The notes under the pieces are model-generated. The model saw only the letters and a list, made by a program, of their open reading frames with translations, was not told where the DNA came from and did no database searches. A stretch of DNA of 34,415 nt, from the NCBI RefSeq assembly GCF_001434985.1, contig NZ_AZES01000066.1, positions 1 to 34,415 of the forward strand, given 5' to 3'. The DNA is from Companilactobacillus paralimentarius DSM 13238 = JCM 10415. GTDB taxonomy: Bacteria > Bacillota > Bacilli > Lactobacillales > Lactobacillaceae. Within the stretch, counting starts at the first letter, position 1. The number at the start of each line of letters is the position of its first letter. The position numbers and the translations under genes were made by a program. Shown here one piece after another: positions 15,459 to 24,657 of the stretch.

Positions 15459-17378
15459 TTAAACTTTTAATGATTCAGGTAATGATAAAGTACCGTTACT
15501 TGCGGTGTTGATCACACTGACACTGATATCACGGTTGGTCTTACTTTCGATAGCATGTAAATCATCCTCAGTTTGAACGAATAGTTCGATGATATCCTTT
15601 TGTTCGTCTAGCAACTTGATTACATCGTCGATCCTCTTGGCGACGTTTTGAAGAAGTGGAACAGTGTTTTTACTGTCAATTTCGTTAACACTAACAACTA
15701 GTTGATATAAGAGATCGGAATGGTTACCGACGAAAACAGCATTCTCTGTGTTTGGTTCAACACTCTTTAACCACCAAGTGATCAATTCTGATTTTTCGTT
15801 GAAATCATGTTCTAGTAAACCATTTTTATCAAATAATTGGTAACTAACAGGCTTGTTCTTTTCAAAGATAACTGTAAGAACAATTGAACCATCAGTGCGG
15901 TAGAAGTTTTGTTCTGACAATTCTTTATTCTTATTAAAACTTTGTGTTGAAGACAATTGGCCTTGAGTATTATAAATATTGGTTTTTACAACTTGATCAT
16001 TCTTGTAGTAATTAATACGATCAATGATTTCCTTGTCAAAGTATTCCGCAGTCATCAATAGATTTTGTTTCTTGTCATAGATGAAAACATCTTGAGTTTC
16101 GACATCGGTTCTAGTTACCCAATCGCTACTATCGGGGATTGCCACGCGTTTGCCATCAGGATTATCACTCTTTTGTAATTGATCAAATAAGTTCACAACG
16201 TTTGGAATGGCAATGTGTTGATCTTTGGCTTTCTTATCAATAATTTCATGAACATGATTGTTGTAGAAAGTTGATACAACAGTAACGGGTTTTTGTAATT
16301 TAGATTCGAGATAATTGACCATACCGAATAAATCATTTTTTGCAGTATCAGAATCAAAATCGTCAGCCGTTACGTAATATTCTTTGTCTTTATCCAAATA
16401 GACATCACGTACTAGATATGCTGAATGGAAAACATCTTTGATATATTTACTCAAGTAGTCGATATTACCGTTAACATCGGCTAGTTCATCATCGATCTTC
16501 TTGTGTTCCTCATCAAGGCTTTGAATATGACGTTCCAAGCCAGCAATAGTCTCAATACGGTAATTGTGATCGTTCTTCATTTGATCATCAATATTACGAG
16601 CCTTTTGTTGTAAGTTGACGATTTCTTTATTAATGTCACCGATTTGGTTATTCAAGTCAGCAGCTTTACTATTTAGGTTAGCAATATCTTCTTGGGCAGA
16701 ATTAATCTGTTCCTTGAGTTTCTTACGTTCAGCATAAAGAGTATCGATTGATTCTTTTTGCTTTTCCATGAGGACCATCATCTTTTGAAGATCTTTTTCT
16801 TCTTTGATGGAAGTAGACATGTCAGTTTCAGATTGTTCATTTTTTGCAAGATTTGTTTGAAGCGTTTCCAAACTTGCTGTCTTTGTGTTAATCTCGGTGT
16901 TAAGGTCATTTAACTGTTCTTGTAATTCACTGAGTTTTTGTTCTTGTTCTTTACGGTCAGCGTTCACAACGGCTAAATGTTCTTTAGCAGCGTCATCGTT
17001 TTGAGCTTTAGTATCAGCCAATTTTTCGGTTGATTCTTTTTCATCACGTTTTAAAGTTTTAAGATAATTGTCTAGGGTTTCTTTCTTAGCTTCAAAATCA
17101 TCTTTTTCAGAGAAAAGGTTCGTCTTTAAATCATTTCTTAATTGAGCATATTGATGTGATAAATCATTCATTTGCTCTTCGATATTTACGCGCTTGTCAT
17201 GAACTGACATAGGAAGTTGTTCCTCTTTTTGTTCATTTTCCTTAGCAACCTCAGTCGACTGATTGTCAGTAGATGCTTGAGATTGAGCGGAATTTTGGTC
17301 GCTTTTAGGAGAATCTGGAACCGTTTTATCGGCCTCTGGTTTCTCATCAATCTTGCGTAGCATGTCTAAAAATTTCAC
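15459..17378 (-). CDS. coiled-coil protein with a C-terminal half-glycosyltransferase module
   Basis: The 639-aa product has no signal peptide or membrane segment. Residues 10-55 are polar and disordered (Ser/Gln/Glu/Lys), and about 60-310 are long charged coiled coils. From about 310 the pattern changes. Residues 363-400 (VTVVSTFYNNHVHEI, then PNVVNLFDQLQ), repeated short beta-strand units at 425-520 (YY, Y.T.G, DG, K.G) and 540-625 (ELITWWLK, NAVFVGNHSD, FVQTEDD, SVIN) resemble the N-terminal acceptor half of TagE/GtfA-type GT4 enzymes with their inserted beta domain. The donor-sugar-binding C-terminal domain is absent, so it is probably non-catalytic. The start is GTG at 17378, with GGGGG 9 nt upstream. 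This reading is from recalled family patterns, not alignment. Confidence 0.6.
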   Translation of the reverse strand: MKFLDMLRKIDEKPEADKTVPDSPKSDQNSAQSQASTDNQSTEVAKENEQKEEQLPMSVHDKRVNIEEQMNDLSHQYAQLRNDLKTNLFSEKDDFEAKKETLDNYLKTLKRDEKESTEKLADTKAQNDDAAKEHLAVVNADRKEQEQKLSELQEQLNDLNTEINTKTASLETLQTNLAKNEQSETDMSTSIKEEKDLQKMMVLMEKQKESIDTLYAERKKLKEQINSAQEDIANLNSKAADLNNQIGDINKEIVNLQQKARNIDDQMKNDHNYRIETIAGLERHIQSLDEEHKKIDDELADVNGNIDYLSKYIKDVFHSAYLVRDVYLDKDKEYYVTADDFDSDTAKNDLFGMVNYLESKLQKPVTVVSTFYNNHVHEIIDKKAKDQHIAIPNVVNLFDQLQKSDNPDGKRVAIPDSSDWVTRTDVETQDVFIYDKKQNLLMTAEYFDKEIIDRINYYKNDQVVKTNIYNTQGQLSSTQSFNKNKELSEQNFYRTDGSIVLTVIFEKNKPVSYQLFDKNGLLEHDFNEKSELITWWLKSVEPNTENAVFVGNHSDLLYQLVVSVNEIDSKNTVPLLQNVAKRIDDVIKLLDEQKDIIELFVQTEDDLHAIESKTNRDISVSVINTASNGTLSLPESLKV

Positions 17379-17503
17379 GAATCAATTCCCCCATAAAAAG
17401 ACTTATAATAGTTACTAAAGAGTAGCATTTTTTTATATCGGTGTAAAGTTTGATATAAAGCTATTTGTAGAGAATACCTAGACCAAAAAAGGAGAGTTTT
17501 TGT

Positions 17504-18697
17504 ATGAAGATTATGGCTATAAACGCAGGTAGTTCAACTTTGAAATGGAAACTTTTTGAAATGCCTGAGAAAAAAACAATTGCTTCAGGAATGATTGATC
17601 GTTTGGGAACACCTAAGTCAATCTTTAAATTAAAGTATAACGGTCAAAAGATTCAACGTGAAGAAGCTATTAAATCCAACGATATTGCCGTCCTATCAAT
17701 CTTGGATGCCTTAAAAGATATGAAAATAATTGAAAAATTTAGTGATATTGTAGCCTTCGGTCATCGTGTCGTTGCTGGTGGAGAGTATTTCAAAAAGTCA
17801 GAAATTATTACTGACGCAAATTTGAAAAAAATTCAAGAATTGGCTGAATACGCTCCGTTACATAATAAAGTTGAAGCTTATTATATTGATGTTTTCAAAA
17901 AGTTGGTTCCTAAAGCTATTCAAGTAGCTGTTTTTGATACGTCATTCTTCGTCGATATTCCCGAAACAAATTATTTATACAGTGTTGATTTGGAAGATTA
18001 TAAAAAATACCATGTACGCCGTTATGGCGCACATGGTACGAGTCACCGTTATATCGCCCAACGTTTGAATGAAATCGTTGAAGGTGGTATCGATGATAAA
18101 AATGTTATTATTCTACATTTGGGTAGTGGTGCTTCAATTAGTGCAATCAAACATGGTAAAGCCTTCGATATTTCAATGGGATTCACTCCATTAGCGGGTA
18201 TCATGATGAGTTCCAGAAGTGGTGATATTGATTTCTCAATCATTCCTTACTTGATGAAGAAATTAGGAATTAAAGATGTTTCAGAGATGATCGATATTTT
18301 AAACCACAAGTCTGGTTTATTAGGAATTTCAGGTGTTTCACCAGATATGCGTGATATTGAGGCTGTAGAGGATACTAATACACGTGCCAAGTTATCTTTG
18401 GAAATGTATCGTAATCGTATTCTCAAATTTATTGGTTCTTATACGGCTGAAATGGGTGGTGTTGATGTTATTGCCTTTACAGCCGGAGTTGGTGAAAATT
18501 CAACTGAAGTTCGTGGAGATATTATGAGCGGACTTGAGTATATGGGACTTAAAATCGATAAAGAAAAGAATAAGCAAAACGGTGCCGAAAATAGAATTAC
18601 AACCGATGATTCCAAGGTCACAGCCTACACAATTCCAACTAATGAGGAATTGATGATTGCTCAAGATACTTATGGATTTGCCAAATTACTTGATTAG
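17504..18697 (+). CDS. ackA: acetate kinase
   Basis: This 397-aa cytoplasmic enzyme interconverts acetyl phosphate plus ADP and acetate plus ATP. ASKHA-fold motifs are the N-terminal NAGSSTLKWKLFE, FGHRVVAGG, VFDTSFF (catalytic Asp), YGAHGTSHRYI and the phosphate-binding HLGSGASISAI. Length is standard. AGGAG lies 8 nt before the ATG. The stop codon overlaps that of the convergent menA-like gene by 4 nt and no terminator lies between them. In lactic acid bacteria acetate kinase gives extra ATP when NADH can be reoxidised by oxygen, which suits the respiratory genes around it. Confidence 0.95.
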   Translation: MKIMAINAGSSTLKWKLFEMPEKKTIASGMIDRLGTPKSIFKLKYNGQKIQREEAIKSNDIAVLSILDALKDMKIIEKFSDIVAFGHRVVAGGEYFKKSEIITDANLKKIQELAEYAPLHNKVEAYYIDVFKKLVPKAIQVAVFDTSFFVDIPETNYLYSVDLEDYKKYHVRRYGAHGTSHRYIAQRLNEIVEGGIDDKNVIILHLGSGASISAIKHGKAFDISMGFTPLAGIMMSSRSGDIDFSIIPYLMKKLGIKDVSEMIDILNHKSGLLGISGVSPDMRDIEAVEDTNTRAKLSLEMYRNRILKFIGSYTAEMGGVDVIAFTAGVGENSTEVRGDIMSGLEYMGLKIDKEKNKQNGAENRITTDDSKVTAYTIPTNEELMIAQDTYGFAKLLD

Positions 18698-19608
18698 AAA
18701 TTAAAGATTACACCGAAAATAAATGTAACTGTCTCTGCCAAAGTGATCAGTAACAGATTCTTAATGATTAAGGGGAAGGTTTTCTTCTTAATTGGATTCT
18801 GACTGAACGCTTTGGCATTTTTGTACACTACGGGAGTTATTAGAAAAGTTAATAACATCAATTTAGGTAATAATCCCAAGATAACTGAACAAACTAAAGC
18901 TAAGTAACCGAGAACGTAAAGTGATTTGAGAATGAAAATTGAATTAGTTTTGCCTAGATAGTAAACCAGTGTTTTACGACCCAAATTGATATCCTCTTGT
19001 TCGTCAGCAATATTGTTTGCTAACAAGAGATTTGAAATGGCAAAAACAGTTAACAGTGATGAAAGTAAAGCGTCACCGTAAAATTTAAAATTCAAAATGA
19101 CATCAGGGTTGTGGACTACGTTGATGTAAATGGCAATTAAATAAATAACGTATCCCATAGTAAAACCAGAGAAGAACTCTCCTAATGGTCCACGGTTAAT
19201 AGGCCAAGGACCACCAGCATAACAAAAGCCAACGGCAAATGAGAATAATCCTAGATATAATAAGGGCAAACCTGTCCGATAAACGATGAAAAGACCAATG
19301 ATGGCGGCAATTGCACTGAAAGAAAAATCTAGCCAGCCAACTAAATGGATATTGAGATGGTTAACACCGATAACGTTAGTTTGACGACGAAAACTTTCAT
19401 CACCAGTAGCGTTTTTATAATCCCAATAATTATCATTGATATCGACAGCCATATTGAAAAGAAACATAGCGATAAAAAATAGAATCAAATCAAGAGCGTT
19501 AATAGAATGCCAGTGATAATATGAATACAAAGTCCCCATCAAAAAGGGGAAGACACTAGCGGTCTTGGCTTTTATTTCGACAAGCTCGAAAAATACTGAA
19601 GGTTTCAC
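18694..19608 (-). CDS. menA: UbiA-family prenyltransferase, MenA-like
   Basis: This roughly 304-aa membrane protein matches 1,4-dihydroxy-2-naphthoate polyprenyltransferase, which attaches the isoprenoid tail in (demethyl)menaquinone synthesis. The two Asp-rich Mg-prenyl-diphosphate motifs are present, NMAVDINDNYWD near residue 52 and NNIADEQEDINLGRKTL near residue 200, with about 8-9 transmembrane segments. I prefer the GTG at 19608: AAAGGA is 9 nt from it but directly abuts the ATG at 19617. It is divergent from the polyprenyl diphosphate synthase that would supply its substrate. No menB-F genes are here, so the naphthoate must come from elsewhere in the genome or from outside. Confidence 0.85.
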   Translation of the reverse strand: MKPSVFFELVEIKAKTASVFPFLMGTLYSYYHWHSINALDLILFFIAMFLFNMAVDINDNYWDYKNATGDESFRRQTNVIGVNHLNIHLVGWLDFSFSAIAAIIGLFIVYRTGLPLLYLGLFSFAVGFCYAGGPWPINRGPLGEFFSGFTMGYVIYLIAIYINVVHNPDVILNFKFYGDALLSSLLTVFAISNLLLANNIADEQEDINLGRKTLVYYLGKTNSIFILKSLYVLGYLALVCSVILGLLPKLMLLTFLITPVVYKNAKAFSQNPIKKKTFPLIIKNLLLITLAETVTFIFGVIFNF

Positions 19609-19635
19609 AGAAATCATTCCTTTGGATTTGATAAG

Positions 19636-19648
19636 TTCTATTATAGAA
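19636..19648. promoter_or_regulatory. palindrome in the menA/polyprenyl synthase intergenic region
   Basis: TTCTATTATAGAA is a 13-bp palindrome around one central base. On the minus strand it contains TATAAT (19645-19640), with a possible -35 TTGTTG 16 bp upstream, giving a menA promoter. On the plus strand it lies just downstream of a possible -35 TTGATA at 19628-19633. It may be an operator serving both divergent genes. Confidence 0.5.
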
Positions 19649-19693
19649 TTATTTTGGAATACAACAAAGCGATACAGGGGTAATAAATATTTT

Positions 19694-20665
19694 ATGGCGA
19701 ACTCAATTTGGAAAAGCTATCCTCAACTAGGGGAGAAATTGGACTTAACGACAGATTACATTCATCAAATGGTGAAGATAAATAATCTCGACATCAGTTC
19801 AATGATTATAGATTTAACTTCAGGTGGCAAAATGTTGCGTCCAGCCTTTTTCTTGTTATTCAGTGAATTTGGTAATGAGAAAAAATCAACGACAGATTTG
19901 ATTCCATTAGCGGCATCGTTAGAAATTTTACATGTCGCTACTTTGATTCATGACGATGTGATTGACGATTCGCCAATGCGCAGATCACAGCCCACGATTC
20001 ACACTAAATATGGTCGTAGAAATGCCATTTATGCTGGCGATTATTTGTTTACGATTTATTTTGAACTAATATCCCAGAATTTGGTAAAAAACACTGATAT
20101 ACTGCGTAATGCATTAAGTATGAAACGCATCTTGATTGGTGAATTAGATCAAATGTGTATTAACTTCAATGTCAAAGCAACTACTGATATGTATTTAAAA
20201 GAAATCTCTGGTAAAACCGCGGAACTATTCAGTTTAAGCGCTACCATGGGAGCCGTTGTCAGTGGTGGAGATCAGGAATTGGTCAAACGTTGTAAGGAGA
20301 TCGGTCACGATATTGGAATGGCCTTTCAAATAATCGATGATATCCTTGATTTCAGTAGCTCTTCAGAGACTGGTAAGCCAGTTCATGAGGATCTGCGTAA
20401 TGGTGTCTATTCATTGCCATATATTTTGGGCTTAGAGTCCGGTAATAAAGATCTGATTGCAATTTTGTCAAAAGAAGAGTTAACTGATTCCGACGATGAA
20501 AAGGCTACTAATATAGTAATTGATGACGGCTATTTAAATCATGCTAAGGAAATTGCCCGACAATTTACACAACATGCTTTAGAAGAAATTGGCAAATTAC
20601 CTAAAAACACTAGTCGCCGTGTTTTGACAGAAGTAGTTAAACAATTAGTTAATCGAATCAAGTAG
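19694..20665 (+). CDS. polyprenyl diphosphate synthase (HepT/IspB-like)
   Basis: This 323-aa trans-isoprenyl diphosphate synthase elongates farnesyl diphosphate with isopentenyl diphosphate to make a long prenyl tail. The first Asp-rich motif (HDDVIDD, Asp87-Asp92) and the second (QIIDDILDF, near 216) are intact, and GGKMLRP is the usual N-terminal substrate motif. I start at the ATG at 19694; the frame is open to 19565, but that extension overlaps the menA gene. AGGGG at 19676-19680 is 13 nt away, a rather long spacing, so translation may be modest. With menA next door, a quinone tail is the likely product. Confidence 0.88.
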   Translation: MANSIWKSYPQLGEKLDLTTDYIHQMVKINNLDISSMIIDLTSGGKMLRPAFFLLFSEFGNEKKSTTDLIPLAASLEILHVATLIHDDVIDDSPMRRSQPTIHTKYGRRNAIYAGDYLFTIYFELISQNLVKNTDILRNALSMKRILIGELDQMCINFNVKATTDMYLKEISGKTAELFSLSATMGAVVSGGDQELVKRCKEIGHDIGMAFQIIDDILDFSSSSETGKPVHEDLRNGVYSLPYILGLESGNKDLIAILSKEELTDSDDEKATNIVIDDGYLNHAKEIARQFTQHALEEIGKLPKNTSRRVLTEVVKQLVNRIK

Positions 20666-20680
20666 TATAGGGAGAAAGTA

Positions 20681-21007
20681 ATGAATCAAGATAAAAAGTT
20701 GGCTTTAATTGAACAAGTGAACGGACTGTTAGGAGATCTGAATAAAACTGTTGAATCCAATAATGAGGTTAAAGCTCTTATTCAAACAGCTTATAACAGT
20801 ATCAACAAGCCAGAAAAGACAACTCAAAAATATAATGAAATCTCTGATGCCATTAGAGAAATGAATGGAACTATTCAAGAATTGGCTTTAGAAAAGAAAT
20901 ATCAATTTAGTACGGAACAAAATGATATTATCAACAAACTAAGAACTCTTTCACGAGAACCAATGTCTCAAAAGGGTATTGGAACTATTAATGGTGCTGT
21001 TTGGTAG
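20681..21007 (+). CDS. small helical protein of unknown function
   Basis: The 108-aa soluble product is predicted to be almost wholly alpha-helical, with no membrane segment, Cys or signal. It starts 15 nt after the polyprenyl synthase stop codon, with GGAGAAAG as its own ribosome-binding site, so the two genes are probably co-transcribed. Its helical layout and size loosely recall enterocin A-type bacteriocin immunity proteins (four-helix bundles), but I cannot see a decisive motif and no bacteriocin gene is nearby. A role linked to isoprenoid or quinone synthesis is only suggested by position. Confidence 0.65.
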   Translation: MNQDKKLALIEQVNGLLGDLNKTVESNNEVKALIQTAYNSINKPEKTTQKYNEISDAIREMNGTIQELALEKKYQFSTEQNDIINKLRTLSREPMSQKGIGTINGAVW

Positions 21008-21011
21008 ACCA

Positions 21012-21028
21012 GTCCTCCACAACAATAA
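21012..21028 (+). repeat. repeated 3'-flank motif, copy 2
   Basis: This segment matches 15 of 17 positions of 3377-3393. It begins 5 nt after the stop codon of the 108-aa gene and runs into a hairpin containing GGCTGAGCC. Confidence 0.45.
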
Positions 21029-21051
21029 AACTTGGCTGAGCCAGTTTTATT
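21024..21051 (+). terminator. hairpin after the polyprenyl synthase operon
   Basis: AATAAAAC (21024-21031) pairs with GTTTTATT (21044-21051), and TGGC pairs with GCCA inside, with one bulged T. The tail is TTTTATT rather than a clean T-run, so it is a weak terminator or RNA-stabilising element. Confidence 0.5.
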
Positions 21052-21086
21052 AAATATAGTCATTGTAAATTTAAAGAATAAATAAG

Positions 21087-21148
21087 AACGACCCCTACTA
21101 AAAGCTTCAAGTGCGCATAGCTTGAATACTTAGTAGAGGTCGTTTTTT
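21087..21148. terminator. terminator between the 108-aa gene and cydC
   Basis: Three stem segments stack: ACGACC/GGTCGT, CTACTAA/TTAGTAG and TTCAAG/CTTGAA, with small internal bulges. A six-base T-run (21143-21148) follows on +. On - the T-rich tail is weaker, so it probably serves both convergent operons but mainly the + one. Confidence 0.85.
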
Positions 21149-21187
21149 ATTAGAAATTTTCATTAAAAAAGTGTATCGTTATAACGA

Positions 21188-22927
21188 TTATAATCCTTGA
21201 TCCATCTGATAAAGATCACGGAAATGCTGATTATTTTGATAAAGCTCTTTTGGTGAACCTTGCATTTCAATTTCTTTACTATTGATAAAAACAATTTGAT
21301 CAACATGGTTAACGCCCTGTAAATGATGTGTGACCCAAATAATGGTCTTACCTTTTAGAACTTCAAAAATAGTCTTTAATAAATCATTTTCGGTAATTGG
21401 ATCTAGTCCAACGGTAGGTTCATCTAGTAAAACGATTGGAGCGTCTTGCAATAAGATACGTGCTAAAGCGATTCTTTCTTGCTCACCGCCAGAGAAATGT
21501 GAACCGTTCTCACCAACGATGGTGTTGTATTTATCGGGTAATGATTCAACTAAATCTTTTAATCCAACACGTTCCAAAGCTTTTTTAACTTCAGCATCAG
21601 AGCGATTCTCGTTACCCAAACGAACGTTATTCATCAAAGTAGTATTGAATAGAAATGGTTTCTGATTTAGTACGGAATAGATTTTTTCTCGGTTCTTTTG
21701 AATCTTATTAACGTCCATACCATTGATAGTGATTTGGCCTTTTTGAGGAGATAGATCACCAAGAATCAATTGTAAGATGGTTGTTTTACCAATACCACTA
21801 GGGCCTAAGAGAGCTAACTTCTCGCCACGGGTAATCGTTTGTGAGAAGTTCTTAATTAAAATAGGTGAGTCAGAGTCATACTCAAAACTAACGTTATCTA
21901 ACTTTAATTCTTGAAAATCTTCTGGCTTTAAATCGACTTGCTCAGGTAAGCGATTTTGAATTGGTTTGAGTGTGTTTAAACGAAGAATGGAATCCTTATA
22001 GAGTGGCCATTCTTCAAATCCTTGACTGACGGGAATAATGGCATCTGATAGTGGAAAAATAGCTAAAACAACGGCTGAAACGAAGTTAGCCTGTTCTTGA
22101 TTATGTGTCATCGTTAAGTTAGTAAAGATTAAAAAACAAACAGCTAAGGCGACGAAGAATAACTGTAAGGCAAAGTCACGATTGCGTCGGAAAGATTTAG
22201 ACTTGTTTTTTGATTTATCCAAATCATCGATATTTTTAGTGGTTAAGTTTTGAAAATCTTTTTTACGACCAGAAATAATCCAGTCATCGACACCCATAAT
22301 ATTATCAGTCAATTGAACATAGAGGTCACTTTTAACTTGTTTCTGATAAGCTCTTCTGGCGCTTTCAATTGTTACAGAGAATAGCGGAACTAGAAAAACT
22401 TCAACAAATAGTAATAAGAAAACGAAAAATCCAAAGGATGGGTTGAAGATTCCTAAAGCAATTGAAGCAATGATTGTTACTAAATAAGCGATAACAGCGG
22501 GAAAAATAGTTCTTAAGTATAAGTTTTGTAAGTGGCTGATATCTTCGGACAAGAGCCCCATGATATCACCTGTTTTGTGGTGTTCATTGAAGAAGGAAGC
22601 ATCACTTTCAAGAGTTTTGTAAAGTCTAGTTCTTAAATCTGAGGTAACTCGTAAAACCCAATTGTGACTTTTTAGTCTTTCAATATATTTGAAGACAGGG
22701 CGTCCGATACCAAAAGCTCTTGTTAAAAGAATTGGTACGTAAATTAAAAGAATATTGACTGGGTGAGTAGCAGCTTTATCAATTGTATAACCAGAAGTGA
22801 ACATTAAAGCCGCAGCACAAAAGGACGTTAGTAGTCCTAGGAGAAGAGCAGTAATCAAAAGTCCTTTGTACTGTTTGATATAAGGTTTGACCCAAGTGTC
22901 ATGTTTGAATGTTTTAAAAAAATTCAT
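21188..22927 (-). CDS. cydC: CydC-type ABC transporter subunit (cytochrome bd assembly)
   Basis: This 579-aa half-transporter has six N-terminal transmembrane segments and a C-terminal ATPase with Walker A (GPSGIGKTT), signature (FSGGEQER) and Walker B (IVLLDEPTVGLD). With CydD it forms the heterodimeric exporter of glutathione/cysteine, or a heme-linked function, needed to assemble cytochrome bd. It is the fourth gene of the cyd operon, and its ATG overlaps the TGA of cydD (ATGA). In B. subtilis nomenclature the names of the third and fourth genes are swapped. Confidence 0.92.
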   Translation of the reverse strand: MNFFKTFKHDTWVKPYIKQYKGLLITALLLGLLTSFCAAALMFTSGYTIDKAATHPVNILLIYVPILLTRAFGIGRPVFKYIERLKSHNWVLRVTSDLRTRLYKTLESDASFFNEHHKTGDIMGLLSEDISHLQNLYLRTIFPAVIAYLVTIIASIALGIFNPSFGFFVFLLLFVEVFLVPLFSVTIESARRAYQKQVKSDLYVQLTDNIMGVDDWIISGRKKDFQNLTTKNIDDLDKSKNKSKSFRRNRDFALQLFFVALAVCFLIFTNLTMTHNQEQANFVSAVVLAIFPLSDAIIPVSQGFEEWPLYKDSILRLNTLKPIQNRLPEQVDLKPEDFQELKLDNVSFEYDSDSPILIKNFSQTITRGEKLALLGPSGIGKTTILQLILGDLSPQKGQITINGMDVNKIQKNREKIYSVLNQKPFLFNTTLMNNVRLGNENRSDAEVKKALERVGLKDLVESLPDKYNTIVGENGSHFSGGEQERIALARILLQDAPIVLLDEPTVGLDPITENDLLKTIFEVLKGKTIIWVTHHLQGVNHVDQIVFINSKEIEMQGSPKELYQNNQHFRDLYQMDQGL

Positions 22928-24657
22928 AGTTGATCACCCCGCATATTCTTGATTAGTTGTGAATAGGCACCGTTATGACTACTTAATTCGTTAGGAGTGC
23001 CCTGTTCAGCAATCGTTCCATTATCCATAACGACGACATAATCCATTTCTTTGATCCAATGCAGACGGTGAGTAGCGAAAATCACTAAATGATTTTGGAA
23101 TAGCTTTTCCATTGGTTTTTTGAGAGCATATTCAGTTTCGATATCCAGATGAGCTGTTGGTTCGTCGAAAATTAAAATGTGACGATCATTGGCTAAGAAA
23201 GCACGAGCCAACATGATACGTTGTTGTTGACCACCAGAGATACCACGTCCACCTTCACCAATGAGTGTTTGGTATCCATCATTAAGAGTAGCGATAAATT
23301 CATCTAAACCAGCAGCTGAAGCGGCTTGTTCAATTTCTTTTTGGGAAGCGTCAGGACGGTAAAAAGAAATGTTTTTAGCAATAGAACCAGCAAATAAATA
23401 AGGATCTTGTGGCAAGAAGGTTAATTTGTTCTGCCAGTTGCTTTGTTTGAAGTTAGCGGTTTTTTCCTGGTTGATTTTAATGTCGGCTTTTTCAGGTACA
23501 ATAAAACCACCAATAGTACGAATTAAAGTTGTTTTACCAGAACCAGATTTACCGATAACACCAATCTTTTGATAACCATGAAGGCTCAATTTATCAATAT
23601 CTAGGCTAACTTCATTTTGACCGGTCCCATTGTATGAGAATTGCAAGTTTTGAATGTCAACTTGTGAATTCTGATTCCAATCAAAAGCCTTCAATTCGGT
23701 ACTTTCAGATTTGCTTGGACGTTCTAAAATTTCGAAAATAGAATTTAAAGCATTCTTACCATTCAATGTAGCGTGATAGTCTCCAGAGAAATCCCGTAAT
23801 GGTAAAAAATATTCGGGAGCCAAAATCAAAGTTACTAAGGCTGGGAAGAGTGGAAAACTGTTATTAATTAGTCCTAGACCAAGGAAAACGGCCAAAATAG
23901 CGATACCTAATGTAGTTAACCAATCGAGAGCAAAAGTCGATAAGATGGCAATTCTGAGGGTATTCATGGTCCGACGACGATATTCATCACTAACTGTGTA
24001 AATATTTTTAGCATAGCGCTTACTTAGACCCAACATTTTTAGAGTTGGTAGCCCTCTTAAGGCATCTAAAAAGTGATTTGAAAGAATCGTATATTGCTTA
24101 TATTGAGAATCAGCTTTGGCTTGGGCAGCCAAACCTAGGATAATCATGAAGAGGATTACTAGAGGAACAATGATCGTTAGAGTAATTCCTGAAGCAATAT
24201 TTTGCATGTAAATATAAATTAACAAAACAGGTGGAATGATACACATGTTCATCATTTTAGTAAAAATCAATTTGAAATAATTTTCGACTAAATCAATCCC
24301 ATCAAGTGAAGAGGTAACTAAATTGCCAGTACCTTCGTCAGAAATCATTTCAGGTCCAGCTTCGTAAACTTTGTCTAATAACTGAGAACGGATATTTTCG
24401 GAAGTTTTACTAGCGTAGCTTTCAACAATTTTAGTATTAATTAGTGTAAAAAAGTGTCTTAAAATAAAAGCAATTGCAAACAAGATCATCGGATTAATGA
24501 TGGTCTGTAAAGATTTTTGTTCCCACGAATTAACTAATGCTTCTGCTAAATACTTACCTTGGAATAAAATAACAAATGCTTGCAAGAAAGTTAATCCTGC
24601 AAGCATTAATAGAAGTTTTTTTGTTCCTGGTAAGCGAAATAAACGCTTATCAATCAT
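22924..24657 (-). CDS. cydD: CydD-type ABC transporter subunit (cytochrome bd assembly)
   Basis: This 577-aa half-transporter has six membrane segments, Walker A (GKSGSGKTT), signature (ISGGQQQR) and Walker B (ILIFDEPTAHLD). It pairs with the CydC subunit. The reading frame is open upstream to 24753, but the ATG at 24657 is the natural start: it overlaps the cydB stop codon as TAATG, and the resulting N-terminus (MIDKRLFRL) has the expected short cytoplasmic lead before TM1. Translation is therefore coupled to cydB. Confidence 0.92.
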   Translation of the reverse strand: MIDKRLFRLPGTKKLLLMLAGLTFLQAFVILFQGKYLAEALVNSWEQKSLQTIINPMILFAIAFILRHFFTLINTKIVESYASKTSENIRSQLLDKVYEAGPEMISDEGTGNLVTSSLDGIDLVENYFKLIFTKMMNMCIIPPVLLIYIYMQNIASGITLTIIVPLVILFMIILGLAAQAKADSQYKQYTILSNHFLDALRGLPTLKMLGLSKRYAKNIYTVSDEYRRRTMNTLRIAILSTFALDWLTTLGIAILAVFLGLGLINNSFPLFPALVTLILAPEYFLPLRDFSGDYHATLNGKNALNSIFEILERPSKSESTELKAFDWNQNSQVDIQNLQFSYNGTGQNEVSLDIDKLSLHGYQKIGVIGKSGSGKTTLIRTIGGFIVPEKADIKINQEKTANFKQSNWQNKLTFLPQDPYLFAGSIAKNISFYRPDASQKEIEQAASAAGLDEFIATLNDGYQTLIGEGGRGISGGQQQRIMLARAFLANDRHILIFDEPTAHLDIETEYALKKPMEKLFQNHLVIFATHRLHWIKEMDYVVVMDNGTIAEQGTPNELSSHNGAYSQLIKNMRGDQL

